From NCBI RefSeq assembly GCF_014641555.1, contig NZ_BMHY01000008.1:67009-131008 (forward strand): a stretch of 64,000 bases of DNA, given 5' to 3'. This document shows positions 9,563 to 18,232 of the stretch, one piece after another. The notes beneath the pieces were generated by a model. It was not told the DNA's origin and ran no database searches. It was given only the letters and a program-made list of their open reading frames with translations. Origin of the DNA: Paenibacillus radicis (ex Gao et al. 2016). GTDB lineage: Bacteria; Bacillota; Bacilli; Paenibacillales; Paenibacillaceae. Positions within the stretch are counted from its first letter, which is position 1. Each line of letters opens with the position of its first letter. Both the position numbers and the translations under genes were made by a program.

Positions 9563-9623
9563 GCTGCAGACGTAAATTGAAAATGATTTCTCATTTACCT
9601 GCAACTGCTGGTATTTAAAAATG

Positions 9624-9669
9624 ACTCTCTTTTATTTGTGTTTTATAACCAGATAAAAGAGAGTTTTTT
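9624..9669 (+). terminator. guaA terminator
   Basis: ACTCTCTTTTAT (9624-9635) pairs with ATAAAAGAGAGT (9653-9664), followed by six T. A diverged copy of this hairpin follows the second guaA end repeat at 10923-10970. Confidence 0.9.
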
Positions 9670-9839
9670 GCGTTGAATGTGGGGATAATTCATTGTATCA
9701 GGTCGTCTTAAGTGTCCAATCGGTATATAAAATTCCTTTACCGCTAAATAAACTAGAAACGTAGTTTTATTGGGTACGTAAGAAGTATAATTAGTCTAAT
9801 GACTTGATGAATAATGGATGGGAGAAGTGAGGAAGGCCA

Positions 9840-10844
9840 ATGGTATTTTTAAGAGAGTTTTTTTCAAATCACATCGTGAAAAGGATAATGTTTTTAGCAA
9901 TAGTCGCGCTTCTGCTGTACATACTTAGGCATATGATAAATTTATTGCTTCTATTGTTCCTGGTTACTTTTGTATTAGGGCGTTTAGAGGGATTTATTAC
10001 GAAGCAACTTTCCCGGTTTATTCCTATATCTCCGATAGTCGTAAATATCGTAATCTATGTGCTCCTTATTTCCGGAGTCGTAATTGGCTTCCTGAATTAT
10101 GTGCCTAAGCTCGTGGTTCAAGTTGCAGGAGTGTATAATTACAGTATAAATTTCCTGAATTCACCTCCACAAAATGAGACAGCCCAACTGATTGTAGATA
10201 TGCTTGAAAAATTGGATTTCCAAAGTTATTGGGGCAATACAGTCAACTATATTTTAAAGCTTGGTAAATCGGTAGAAATGATTCTTTTCGTCATTGTGTT
10301 GAGTTTCTTCTATCTTATGCAAAAAAATAAAGTGGTTAAATTCACAGAGAAATTCGGCAGCAGTAAAATAGGATGGTTGTATAAGGAATTTAATTATTTC
10401 GGTAAAAAATTCACATCCTCTTTTGGTAAAGTGATTGAAGTCCAGCTTATGATTGCTTTGTTTAATACGGTTTTGACCATTGCTGGTTTATGGATATTAG
10501 GTTTTCCGTATCTATTTGCACTTACCATTATGGTGTTCCTGTTGAGTCTTATTCCTGTTGCAGGTGTTGTCATTTCCTTCATTCCAATAGGTATGATTGG
10601 ATACCAAATTGGCGGACTTTCATTGGTCATCTGGGCAATCGTTTTGATTGTCGTCATTCATGGAATTGAAACCTATGTTTTAAACCCAAGACTATATGCT
10701 CAAAAAACGAAATTACCGATGTTCTATACGTTCATTATCCTTATATTTGCACAGCATTTCATGGGAATATGGGGATTGATTATCGGTATTCCGATTTTCA
10801 TGTTTTTACTTGATGTACTTAATGTTGATCAATCTAGTGAGTAA
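9840..10844 (+). CDS. AI-2E family transporter (UPF0118)
   Basis: 334-residue membrane protein with seven to eight helices, the layout of the AI-2E/UPF0118 family: two N-terminal helices, a soluble segment (about 100-150), and a C-terminal helix bundle containing the GIETYVLNPRLYAQK motif typical of the family. Members export small molecules or act in Na+/H+ exchange; the substrate here is unknown. GTGAGG precedes ATG 9840. The gene is AT-rich (22 G+C in bases 9901-9960, against 37 of 60 in guaA bases 9181-9240) and lies between two copies of the guaA end, so it was probably acquired by integration. Confidence 0.9.
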   Translation: MVFLREFFSNHIVKRIMFLAIVALLLYILRHMINLLLLLFLVTFVLGRLEGFITKQLSRFIPISPIVVNIVIYVLLISGVVIGFLNYVPKLVVQVAGVYNYSINFLNSPPQNETAQLIVDMLEKLDFQSYWGNTVNYILKLGKSVEMILFVIVLSFFYLMQKNKVVKFTEKFGSSKIGWLYKEFNYFGKKFTSSFGKVIEVQLMIALFNTVLTIAGLWILGFPYLFALTIMVFLLSLIPVAGVVISFIPIGMIGYQIGGLSLVIWAIVLIVVIHGIETYVLNPRLYAQKTKLPMFYTFIILIFAQHFMGIWGLIIGIPIFMFLLDVLNVDQSSE

Positions 10845-10891
10845 AATCCCCTGTAAATGTTTGATGTGCATGGGCGACAATCGGTCTATGT

Positions 10892-10907
10892 CGATTGAGT
10901 GGGAATA
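10892..10907 (+). repeat. guaA 3'-end direct repeat, right copy (att-like)
   Basis: Exact 16-base copy of 9546-9561, followed by AA so that the original guaA stop TAA would be rebuilt. A guaA-like terminator follows. No coding frame uses it here. Confidence 0.7.
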
Positions 10908-10922
10908 AACTTAACTAACATA

Positions 10923-10970
10923 AAAAAACTCTCTTCTATTCGTATATTAACAAATAGGAGAGAGTTTTTT
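10923..10970 (+). terminator. Second guaA-like terminator
   Basis: AAAAAACTCTC... pairs with ...GAGAGAGTTTTTT across 10923-10970 with one wobble pair. It resembles the hairpin at 9624-9669 in stem sequence and loop size and may be the ancestral guaA terminator pushed away by an insertion. Confidence 0.85.
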
Positions 10971-11070
10971 ATGTTCAATGTCACTTAATGAAGCGAAATG
11001 TAAAATCACAAAAAATTCCAATCTATGGTACAGTTGATTCACGACCAGATAACAGATGGAGGATCATAGA

Positions 11071-11850
11071 ATGAAGAATATGGACTATATCGTATGGATA
11101 GAAGCTGAGGAATGGTCTGGAACTATAAGTGATATCGATGATATGAACACAGATGTGACTGTTACTTTTGAGGATGAATCAAAATGGATCGCATCCTTTA
11201 TTACATATAAAAATATGTATACTTTGGTTGAAAAATATAAAGGGACTGGCGAGTATTTGGGCGGGAAGTATTTTGATTCAAGCAATATGATATTTGTAGA
11301 TGAATGCTCTCGCAAACGTATTGAAGAATTAATTGCTTATTTTATTCAAGAAGGTCAGTTTGATCATAAATTTAGCGAGTGTGACGACATTGATTATTTA
11401 ATGAGTAATGATGTCGAACCTAATACAGATCAGACAAAAGTAATGGCGTACTTTATGATTTATGGAGATAAGTTCTTGCCGGATAATATATCTTCAAAGC
11501 TAGGCATTACACCAACCAAACAACATCTCAAAGGGGATATCATATCGCCGCATCCACAACTGAGAAATTCGAGAACAATGTACAGGAATGAAACCGTTTG
11601 GGAATTAAGCACAGGCTATCAGAATTCTTATGATATAAATGACCAGATAAATGAACTGCTGGATAGCCTTGAAAGTAAGCAGAATGCTCTACTTGAAATC
11701 AAGCGGAATAAGAGTACAAGTTTTATGTTTATGATAGTCATTCAAGTGAGAAATGAAGAAACACCTGCCACCTATTTGAAAAGTCGCTTCTTAAACTTTG
11801 CAACTGCTATTGGCGCTGAAATCCATTTTGACCTATATGTTTCCAATTAG
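11071..11850 (+). CDS. DUF4279 domain protein
   Basis: 259 residues, predicted soluble. The C-terminal half (about 125-255) fits DUF4279: an AYFMIYGDKFLPDNISSKLG strand-helix, GITPT, KGD and a conserved WELSTGY segment. The N-terminal half (about 1-120) starts MDYIVWIEAEEW and is not recognised. DUF4279 proteins often occur near polymorphic toxin immunity genes, but no toxin gene is seen here. GGAGG at 11058-11062 is 8 bases before ATG 11071; the longer frame from 11056 starts inside the ribosome site and is rejected. AT-rich like the preceding islet. Confidence 0.8.
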   Translation: MKNMDYIVWIEAEEWSGTISDIDDMNTDVTVTFEDESKWIASFITYKNMYTLVEKYKGTGEYLGGKYFDSSNMIFVDECSRKRIEELIAYFIQEGQFDHKFSECDDIDYLMSNDVEPNTDQTKVMAYFMIYGDKFLPDNISSKLGITPTKQHLKGDIISPHPQLRNSRTMYRNETVWELSTGYQNSYDINDQINELLDSLESKQNALLEIKRNKSTSFMFMIVIQVRNEETPATYLKSRFLNFATAIGAEIHFDLYVSN

Positions 11851-11879
11851 TGCTTATTCTAAAAAAATGGGGTGAGACT

Positions 11880-12335
11880 CTGAACAATACAAAGCTGACA
11901 ATCTCTATACTCGTAGTCATTATCGTATTGCTTATAACCGCGCTGGTCTTCCAGTTCATAACGTCACGAGATCAACGTAATCAAAAGGATGAGTTCGTCC
12001 TGCACCGGATGGATCAGGCAGATGTGAAACGCTTGGACGAAATGGTGCTGCGGCATCAAGAGGGAAAAGGGGATTTTCTCCTTGTCATACCGCCGATTGT
12101 GGACGGAGGGTATTGGATTCACGATATACACTCGAATGGAACCCGTGTGACTTGGACGATCGATAACACAAGGGACGGAATGAGCGGCGAACGGGGAAAA
12201 CAGGAATTTCGTTGCGGCACTGTCAGCAAACAAGAGTCGGAATATACCTATGATTATGTACTTAACCAATGTGAGGGCATGGGTGAAGAAGCGGTTTATG
12301 CTCTCAGTGTATTAAAGGATATTGAACATAAATAA
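11880..12335 (+). CDS. Small membrane-anchored protein, unknown function
   Basis: Not recognised. About 151 residues: one hydrophobic anchor at residues 6-28 (ISILVVIIVLLITALVFQF), then a charged extracytoplasmic domain with two cysteines (FRCGTV and NQCEGM) that could form a disulfide. The start is uncertain: GGGGTGAG (11869-11876) lies just before CTG 11880, while a longer frame can begin at GTG 11850, overlapping the stop of the DUF4279 gene. The hydrophobic signal anchor fits the shorter form. Confidence 0.65.
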   Translation: MNNTKLTISILVVIIVLLITALVFQFITSRDQRNQKDEFVLHRMDQADVKRLDEMVLRHQEGKGDFLLVIPPIVDGGYWIHDIHSNGTRVTWTIDNTRDGMSGERGKQEFRCGTVSKQESEYTYDYVLNQCEGMGEEAVYALSVLKDIEHK

Positions 12336-12341
12336 ACATAA

Positions 12342-12385
12342 AAACGCCCGCTATTTGCATGAGATTCAGCAAATAGCGGGCGTTT
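12342..12385. terminator. Bidirectional terminator
   Basis: Perfect 17-bp stem AAACGCCCGCTATTTGC (12342-12358)/GCAAATAGCGGGCGTTT (12369-12385) between convergent genes. Confidence 0.92.
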
Positions 12386-12392
12386 CTTCAAC

Positions 12393-13265
12393 CTAGTAAA
12401 GCTGTCGCACATGCATCTTCTTAAACGACAGCAACACAGCTGCAACAAGCAGGGCCAAGGCAACAAATACGCCAGACTCGCCTGTCCATAATAGCGCGTT
12501 CTTCCCTTGGGAGAAGGCGTCGAAAACGTCTTGGATGACGGCGTTCCAGCATGCGTGCAGAAGTACGGCAGGCCACAAGCTGCCGGTCGTCATGCGTACA
12601 CGTCCGATCACGTAGCTCATCGAGGTGCAGCTGATCATAAACAATAGTGCCGATAACGCCAGGTTAGGACCGGAATAGTACAGTCCCATAAACATTACAG
12701 GAAGATGCCAGAGCCCCCAGATAATACCGCTAGTCAGCATAGGGGAAGGAATGCGGGCTTGGAACAGTCGGGTCAGCATATAACCTCTCCAGCCAAGCTC
12801 CTCGCCGAAACTAGTGAGGATTCCAATAACGGTACCAACGGCCATTTGCGCGACTAGAAGGCCAATGAATTTTACGACAGGCGATGCTTTAATAAAAGTG
12901 TCCGGCGCGACAAATTCGACGAGTCCCGTTGCCCAGGCGGTTCCATAGGCGACCAGTCCAATCATAACCGGGAATAACAGAATGAACGGAAGACTCTTAA
13001 AGAAACGGCGCCCTCCGAACCGCAAGGAAATATCGGCTGAGCCTTCGCGCATTATTATGCGGGCGAAGATTGAAGCCAAGGCCGGTGACCACATGAGCAG
13101 CAGTACCGACATTGGGGTTTGCTTCGATACTAGCATATAACTAAGAATGGAGAGCGGGATGAGCATTGCAAAAAAGTAAAGTAGTCCCTTCCGGGCTCTA
13201 CGGATTTGTTCATCGTTTCCCTCCCGTGGTATGGGGGTGAAGCTGCCAGTCGTTGTGTTCATCAT
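12393..13265 (-). CDS. CPBP family intramembrane metalloprotease
   Basis: 290 residues, about eight membrane helices. The Abi/CPBP catalytic motifs are present: Glu155-Glu156 and Arg160 (EELGWR), His187 (WHLP) and His237/Asn241 (HACWN). This family includes Rce1-like prenyl-protein proteases and bacteriocin self-immunity proteins; the substrate is unknown. AAAGGAG lies 5-8 bases before the tandem ATG codons at 13265 and 13262. Divergent from the AraC-type regulator with a 210-base spacer. Confidence 0.9.
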   Translation of the reverse strand: MMNTTTGSFTPIPREGNDEQIRRARKGLLYFFAMLIPLSILSYMLVSKQTPMSVLLLMWSPALASIFARIIMREGSADISLRFGGRRFFKSLPFILLFPVMIGLVAYGTAWATGLVEFVAPDTFIKASPVVKFIGLLVAQMAVGTVIGILTSFGEELGWRGYMLTRLFQARIPSPMLTSGIIWGLWHLPVMFMGLYYSGPNLALSALLFMISCTSMSYVIGRVRMTTGSLWPAVLLHACWNAVIQDVFDAFSQGKNALLWTGESGVFVALALLVAAVLLSFKKMHVRQLY

Positions 13266-13475
13266 TGTGCTCCTTTTTTCGAGTATGTATTTCCAAGGAG
13301 TAGTATATCAATCGCCAGCCCGAGATTTGAACAACTGGAGACCAGTCTTTTGCCCCGCCCAAAGCCCAGTCCTCCGTGCGATTCGAGTCGAGGCTCTTCC
13401 TTCCGGACGGGTCGCTTTGCTATAATTAGACCATATCAGTGGCAAGGCAGATCAGCGGCAAAGGGAGGGACCGGA

Positions 13476-14336
13476 ATGAAAGGACATCCAACCGTTATAC
13501 GGGATCATATTAAGCTTCCGTCCTCTTTTCCGATACTTATATCGCAGACCGAAGGGGTGAGCCCGCCCTTTCAACGGCTGCATTGGCATACGGCTCTTGA
13601 AATCAACTATATTGTAAAAGGCAGCGGCCACTACTTAATCAACGGCAACCGCTGCGACTTCCAGCAGGGCGATATCGTACTGATTAATTCTAATGACTTG
13701 CATCGTGGCTTTGAAAATGAAGGGCTTGTCATGCTGATCGTCATGTTCGATCCTGCCTATTTAGCGTTGGAACAGCGGTATGATACGGAGCTGCTGACAC
13801 CGTTCCGCGAGATGGGCAGCCGCTTTGAGAATGTTCTTGATAGAAGCCATCCGATGCTGGGGCGCATCGGCTCCGTTCTATTGGAGATGGAAGGCGAATA
13901 CAAGGCGAAAGAGCCGCATTACGAAGTGGTCGTTCGTGCGCAAATGCTTCGGTTTCTCGCGTTCGTTAATCGCTACTTTGCAAAGGCGGACGGCATGGGA
14001 GCGAGCCAGTCGAGGGGGATGGAGATTATCCGCCAGACGCTGCGCCGAGTCGAGGATTATATCGGTCATCCCTGGACGCTTAAGGAGCTGGCAGAGACGG
14101 CCCATCTCAGCCCCTCTAGATTTAGCGCTTTATTCGTACAGACGGTAGGTACTTCACCGATGGACTATTTGATCCAGCTGCGGCTCTCTCATGCGGTTAC
14201 ACTGCTGGAGACGACGGATGCGAAAATTATCGAAATCGCGGCGGAATGCGGCTTCCGTAATTTATCCAATTTCAACAGGCTGTTCAAGCAGCATATCGGG
14301 AAATTGCCTTCGGAGCTCCGGCTTACCCTCAATTAA
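13476..14336 (+). CDS. AraC family transcriptional regulator
   Basis: 286 residues. The N-terminal cupin (about 15-120; HWHTALEINYIVKGSG) senses a ligand, probably a sugar; the C-terminal part (about 180-286) is the double helix-turn-helix of AraC proteins, ending with ECGFRNLSNFNRLFKQHIG. GGGAGG at 13463-13468 is 7 bases before ATG 13476. A TATAAT box at 13421-13426 precedes it but no good -35 is seen. It sits directly upstream of the sugar kinase/GH4 genes and may activate them; the ROK protein inside the locus is the other candidate regulator. Confidence 0.93.
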   Translation: MKGHPTVIRDHIKLPSSFPILISQTEGVSPPFQRLHWHTALEINYIVKGSGHYLINGNRCDFQQGDIVLINSNDLHRGFENEGLVMLIVMFDPAYLALEQRYDTELLTPFREMGSRFENVLDRSHPMLGRIGSVLLEMEGEYKAKEPHYEVVVRAQMLRFLAFVNRYFAKADGMGASQSRGMEIIRQTLRRVEDYIGHPWTLKELAETAHLSPSRFSALFVQTVGTSPMDYLIQLRLSHAVTLLETTDAKIIEIAAECGFRNLSNFNRLFKQHIGKLPSELRLTLN

Positions 14337-14353
14337 CAGTAAGATAGTATTAG

Positions 14354-14390
14354 AACATCGTTCTTTATCATTAGAGAACGGTGTTTTTTT
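14354..14390 (+). terminator. Terminator after the AraC gene
   Basis: AACATCGTTCT (14354-14364) pairs with AGAACGGTGTT (14375-14385), one wobble pair, followed by T residues. Confidence 0.8.
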
Positions 14391-14426
14391 GTTTTAGAAT
14401 AAAGGTATAGAAAACACGAAGGGAGC

Positions 14427-15398
14427 GTGGGCTTTATCCTTTTTCTAGGAATAGACGCCGGCGGAAGCAAGACGCATGCTTTGTTGACAGATGAAACAGG
14501 GCGCGTGCTTGGCCGCGGTTACGGCGGAAACGGGAATCACCAGACGGCTTATGCCGAAGCGAAAAATAGCATCGAGAGAGCTTGCGCAGAAGCGCTGCAA
14601 GCGGCTAATGCAACCAAGGAAGATATTACGTTCGCTTACTTCGGTCTTGCCGGAGCAGACCGCGAACCGGATTATGTTATTTTGCGTCCCATGATCGCTT
14701 CGCTTGGCTATGAGCGTCATGCGATTGCTTGCGATACGATGATCGGCATGCGCGCGGGAACGAAACGTTCTTATGGCGCAGTTATTATTAGCGGTACAGG
14801 CTTAAACGCAGCGGCTCGCAACGCCAAAGGCGAAGAGCTGCAATACGGCGGCTTCGGCTATTTGTTCGGAGACGGACACGGGTCGGGGAGCGATTTGGCA
14901 GTTCATGCTTTCCGCACGGCGATCCGCAGCTGGGAAAGACGAGAGCAGCCGACGATTCTGACCGAGCTTGTGCCGCATCAGCTTGGCTATCAATCGGTTC
15001 AGGAAATGTATGACGATGCGCTGGACAACGGCAAACGTCCATCCTATGAGCTTGCCAAAACGATGTTCGAAGCGGCATCCCAAGGCGACGCCGTGGCGAT
15101 CCGCATTTTGGAGGAAGTTGGCTTGGAGCATGCGAATGCGGCTAATGCGCTGATCAAGCGTCTTGGCATGGAAGAGCAGACCTTTGATGTTGTGCTCGCT
15201 GGCAGCGTGATGTCGAAAGGCAGTTCCCCGCATCTAGTTGATTCGATCAAGGTTGGCATTAAAGCAGCAGCGCCAAACGCATCGGTCGTAAAGCTGACCG
15301 TAGATCCGGTTATCGGCGCGTTAATGAGTGCAATGGACAATAGCGGCATTGAAATTGATGAGCGCACAGATGCAGCGCTGCGCAGCATTACGCTTTAA
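14427..15398 (+). CDS. BadF/BadG-type sugar kinase (N-acetylglucosamine kinase-like)
   Basis: 323 residues of the ASKHA kinase superfamily. The phosphate-1 loop FLGIDAGGSKTHALL opens the protein, phosphate-2 is AIACDTMIGMRAG, and the adenosine region is VIISGTGLNAAARN. This matches the BadF/BadG/BcrA/BcrD family, whose Firmicute sugar-locus members are annotated as N-acetylglucosamine kinases. It ends 22 bases before the GH4 gene. The start GTG 14427 is close to GGGAG (14421-14425), an unusually tight spacing, so the exact first codon is not certain. In this locus it would supply the phosphorylated sugar that GH4 needs. Confidence 0.9.
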   Translation: MGFILFLGIDAGGSKTHALLTDETGRVLGRGYGGNGNHQTAYAEAKNSIERACAEALQAANATKEDITFAYFGLAGADREPDYVILRPMIASLGYERHAIACDTMIGMRAGTKRSYGAVIISGTGLNAAARNAKGEELQYGGFGYLFGDGHGSGSDLAVHAFRTAIRSWERREQPTILTELVPHQLGYQSVQEMYDDALDNGKRPSYELAKTMFEAASQGDAVAIRILEEVGLEHANAANALIKRLGMEEQTFDVVLAGSVMSKGSSPHLVDSIKVGIKAAAPNASVVKLTVDPVIGALMSAMDNSGIEIDERTDAALRSITL

Positions 15399-15420
15399 AT
15401 TCGAAGGAGGGCATTTCGAC

Positions 15421-16731
15421 ATGGAAAAGAAAGCATTGAAAATAGCAGTAATCGGAGGCGGCTCCTCCTATACACCTGAGATCGTGGAAGGCTTTATTAA
15501 AAAATATCCGGAAATGCCGATTCGCGAGCTGTGGCTCGTTGATATCGAGCAAGGACGTCATAAGCTTGAAATCGTAGGCGAGTTGGCAAAGCGTATGGTG
15601 GAAAAAGCGGGCTTGCCAATCGAGGTGCACCTGACGCTCGATCGCCGCGAAGCGATTGCGGGCGCTGATTTCGTCACGACGCAAATGCGCGTCGGTTTGC
15701 TTGAGGCGAGACGCCGCGATGAGCATATCCCGATCTCTTACGGAGTTATCGGCCAAGAAACGACGGGACCTGGGGGCATGCTGAAGGCACTTCGCACCGT
15801 TCCGGTTATTTTGGACATTTGCAAAGATATCGAAGAGCTAGCTCCGAATGCTTGGATGCTCAACTTCACAAATCCTGCCGGCATCGTAACCGAAGCGGTA
15901 CAAAAGTACAGCAAAGTAAAAACCGTTGGCCTGTGTAACTCGCCGATCAACTTCCAGAAGTTTCTGGCGAAGCAATACGGCGTGACAGAGGGCGAGGTAT
16001 TGCCTGAATTCGTCGGCATCAACCACTTGCACTGGGTAACGGCAGCTTATGTACACGGTGAAGACAAGCTGGAGGAAATGATCAACGGCGGTAAGGATTA
16101 TTCGGCGACCAACGTTACAGCATTTGACTGGGACGCGGATTTCCTCACCTCGCTTAATGCAATTCCGACCTACTACCTTCGTTACTTCTATATGACGAAT
16201 ACGATGTTTAACGAAATGAAAACCTCACTGGAGAAAAACGGTACACGCGCAGACGTTGTCAGCCGCGTGGAGACGGAGCTGTTCGAGCTGTACAAAGACG
16301 TGAATTTGTCGGAGAAGCCGAAGCAGCTGGAGCAGCGCGGCGGAGCTTACTATTCCGAAGCAGCTGTCAACCTGATGCACTCGCTGTATACGGATAAAAA
16401 AGACATCCAGACGCTGAACGTCCGCAATAACGGCATTCTGGACTTCTTGCCGGATGACGCCAGCATTGAGGTGAACTGTGTCGTTACGGGACAGGGTCCA
16501 ATCCCAATCCCGCCGCAACGCGTTCCAGAAGGCATCAAAGGGCTGATCCATGCGGTGAAAACCTATGAGTCGCTGACGATTGAAGCGGCTATAAGCGGCG
16601 ATAAAGGCATAGCGCTGCAAGCGATGGTTCACCATCCGCTCGTTCCGGACGTTGCCGTAGCGAAGCCGATGCTGGAAGAAATGCTGGAAGCGAACCGCAG
16701 CTATCTGCCCCGTTTTTTTGACGGGAAATAA
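15421..16731 (+). CDS. GH4 6-phospho-beta-glucosidase
   Basis: 436 residues, glycoside hydrolase family 4, an NAD+- and Mn2+-dependent hydrolase acting through oxidation-elimination. Rossmann motif VIGGGSSYTPE at residues 10-20; NFTNPAGIVTEA near 148-159; the specificity motif is Cys172-Asn-Ser-Pro, of the CNxP type seen in 6-phospho-beta-glucosidases rather than the CDxP or CHxx types of alpha enzymes; metal ligand His202 (GINHLHWV). AGGAGG at 15405-15410 sits 10 bases before ATG 15421. It lies in a locus with an ABC importer instead of a PTS, so the preceding kinase probably makes its 6-phospho substrate. Confidence 0.93.
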   Translation: MEKKALKIAVIGGGSSYTPEIVEGFIKKYPEMPIRELWLVDIEQGRHKLEIVGELAKRMVEKAGLPIEVHLTLDRREAIAGADFVTTQMRVGLLEARRRDEHIPISYGVIGQETTGPGGMLKALRTVPVILDICKDIEELAPNAWMLNFTNPAGIVTEAVQKYSKVKTVGLCNSPINFQKFLAKQYGVTEGEVLPEFVGINHLHWVTAAYVHGEDKLEEMINGGKDYSATNVTAFDWDADFLTSLNAIPTYYLRYFYMTNTMFNEMKTSLEKNGTRADVVSRVETELFELYKDVNLSEKPKQLEQRGGAYYSEAAVNLMHSLYTDKKDIQTLNVRNNGILDFLPDDASIEVNCVVTGQGPIPIPPQRVPEGIKGLIHAVKTYESLTIEAAISGDKGIALQAMVHHPLVPDVAVAKPMLEEMLEANRSYLPRFFDGK

Positions 16732-16814
16732 GCAGAACGATTGAAGACGGCCAGTGCAGCCGGGGAGTACAAGAAATCCCAGGTTGCACAGACGACTTCA
16801 ATTATTTTTAAAGC

Positions 16815-16864
16815 TTGACAACATCTTCTTTCCAGCCTATTGTTTAATTAAGTTTCCTAATTAA
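16815..16864 (+). promoter_or_regulatory. Promoter and palindromic operator of the ROK gene
   Basis: TTGACA (16815-16820), 17 bases, TATTGT (16838-16843). Just downstream, TTAATTAAG...TAATTAA (about 16844-16864) is a palindrome that closely resembles the one before the ABC importer at 18113-18142, consistent with autorepression. Confidence 0.75.
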
Positions 16865-16876
16865 TGAACGGGTTGA

Positions 16877-18094
16877 ATGAAATGGGGTTTCCTTTTGGCA
16901 AAGAAATCGGCAAAGCAGCAATTTGTACGCATTACGAACCAAAATTTAATTATAGATACGATCCGGCAGCGGGAGAGCGCGACACGAAGCGAGCTGTCGA
17001 AGCTGCTGAATCTGAGTGTACCAAGCGTATGCACCAACGTAGATCAGCTTGTGGAGCTTGGCATTGTCCGGGAAACGGAGGACGCATCATCAGGGGTTGG
17101 CCGAAAGGCGAGCCGATTGCGGTTGAATGATCAGTTCGGTTATATTATTGCGGTCGATCTGAGCAATCCGTGTGTGACTGTAGCGATTGCGAACTTGAAG
17201 CCCGAAATTGTGCAGGAATTGAAATTTGATATCGAGCAATACGAGTTAGGGCAACTGATGGAGCTGCTGACAGGCAAAATCGAAGAACTGCTGACCCATG
17301 CAGGCGTTAGCCGTGAGCAGCTGTTGATGATCTCGATCTCGGTACCTGGACAGGTAGATGGCGAGAGCGGGCTGGTGAAATGCGGTTCCTACCTGGAATC
17401 GCTAGGAACGGTCAACTTCAGAGAACCGTTGTCCGATCGTTTTCTGACGAAGGTGCTCCTGCAAAAAGATATTAATGCCGCCATTATTGGCGAGATGAGC
17501 TTCGGTTCCGCTCAAGGCTGCAGCAACGCTGTATTTCTAAGCGCAGATGTTGGTCTTGGACTCGGCATTGTGCTGGATGGCAGGCTTTATCCCGGCAGCT
17601 TTCATGCATCGGGTGAAATTGCCGGTTATCTGATCAGAACGAGCGATGCTGCTCCGGTTCGCCTGCAGGATCAGGTATCGATCGGCGCGCTGGTACGCGA
17701 CGTTCGGGCTGAACTGGCAGCTGGCGCGGCCAGCAGCTTACATCAGATTTCTGCGAGCAAGCCGGTTGGCTTCAACGACATTATGGCGGCTGTATTCGCC
17801 GGTGACGATCTGGCAGTCCGGCAGGTGAAGAAACGTGCGCAAATGCTGGCAGCAGTTGTCGTGAACCTGCTTCAACTGCTCGACCTCGATACAATCGTTC
17901 TAGGGGGCGGGTTCGTATCATTGGGGCCCGCATACACCGACACGCTCAGGGAGGAAGTAAAGGCGCTCATGCCTTTCTCGAAGGCAGCAATCGTGCACAC
18001 AGCTTTGAAAACAAAAGCGGTTTTGATTGGCGGCGTGGCGATCGGTTTGGAGATGATTTTCAACGAGCTTCTGGAGGAAGCGGAATCTAATTGA
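16877..18094 (+). CDS. ROK family transcriptional repressor
   Basis: NagC/XylR-type regulator: N-terminal winged helix (about 20-85, SELSKLLNLSVPSVCTNVDQL) and a C-terminal ROK sugar-binding domain. The usual ROK zinc motif CxCGxxGC is not visible after HASGEIAGYLI, and the kinase motif is changed to KDINAAIIGE, so it should bind but not phosphorylate sugar. About 405 residues from ATG 16877; TTG 16895, with GGGG 6 bases upstream, is an alternative start. Placed between the catabolic genes and the importer, with matching palindromes before itself and before the importer; probable local repressor. Confidence 0.9.
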   Translation: MKWGFLLAKKSAKQQFVRITNQNLIIDTIRQRESATRSELSKLLNLSVPSVCTNVDQLVELGIVRETEDASSGVGRKASRLRLNDQFGYIIAVDLSNPCVTVAIANLKPEIVQELKFDIEQYELGQLMELLTGKIEELLTHAGVSREQLLMISISVPGQVDGESGLVKCGSYLESLGTVNFREPLSDRFLTKVLLQKDINAAIIGEMSFGSAQGCSNAVFLSADVGLGLGIVLDGRLYPGSFHASGEIAGYLIRTSDAAPVRLQDQVSIGALVRDVRAELAAGAASSLHQISASKPVGFNDIMAAVFAGDDLAVRQVKKRAQMLAAVVVNLLQLLDLDTIVLGGGFVSLGPAYTDTLREEVKALMPFSKAAIVHTALKTKAVLIGGVAIGLEMIFNELLEEAESN

Positions 18095-18142
18095 CTTGCT
18101 CATTAGATTTTGTTTAATTAATTAATAAAGTTAATTAATTAT
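18091..18142 (+). promoter_or_regulatory. Promoter and palindromic operator of the sugar importer
   Basis: TTGACT (18091-18096), 16 bases, TTTAAT (18113-18118). The -10 is embedded in a long palindrome TTAATTAATTA...TTAATTAATTA (about 18115-18139), matching the palindrome before the ROK gene. Confidence 0.75.
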
Positions 18143-18232
18143 AGATTATGGTTGGTTCCCGGCAAGAGTATCGCCTCATTGGATACTCTACGGGTTTCAA
18201 TAGATGAATGAACGAAAAGGGAGAGTTGAGCG

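Noticed and set aside
8081..9604. 507-codon reverse frame across guaA
   Set aside because: It is the antisense of a well-conserved gene; long opposite frames arise from codon bias, and it has no ribosome site or family features. The same applies to long reverse frames over purB, purL, purF and purH.
9840..11850. Active prophage or transposon in the AT-rich patch
   Set aside because: No integrase, transposase or phage gene is present; only att-like repeats remain.
13206..13475. 90-residue N-terminal extension of the AraC protein
   Set aside because: It overlaps the divergent protease gene and its promoter region; ATG 13476 has an ideal ribosome site and begins at the normal cupin position.
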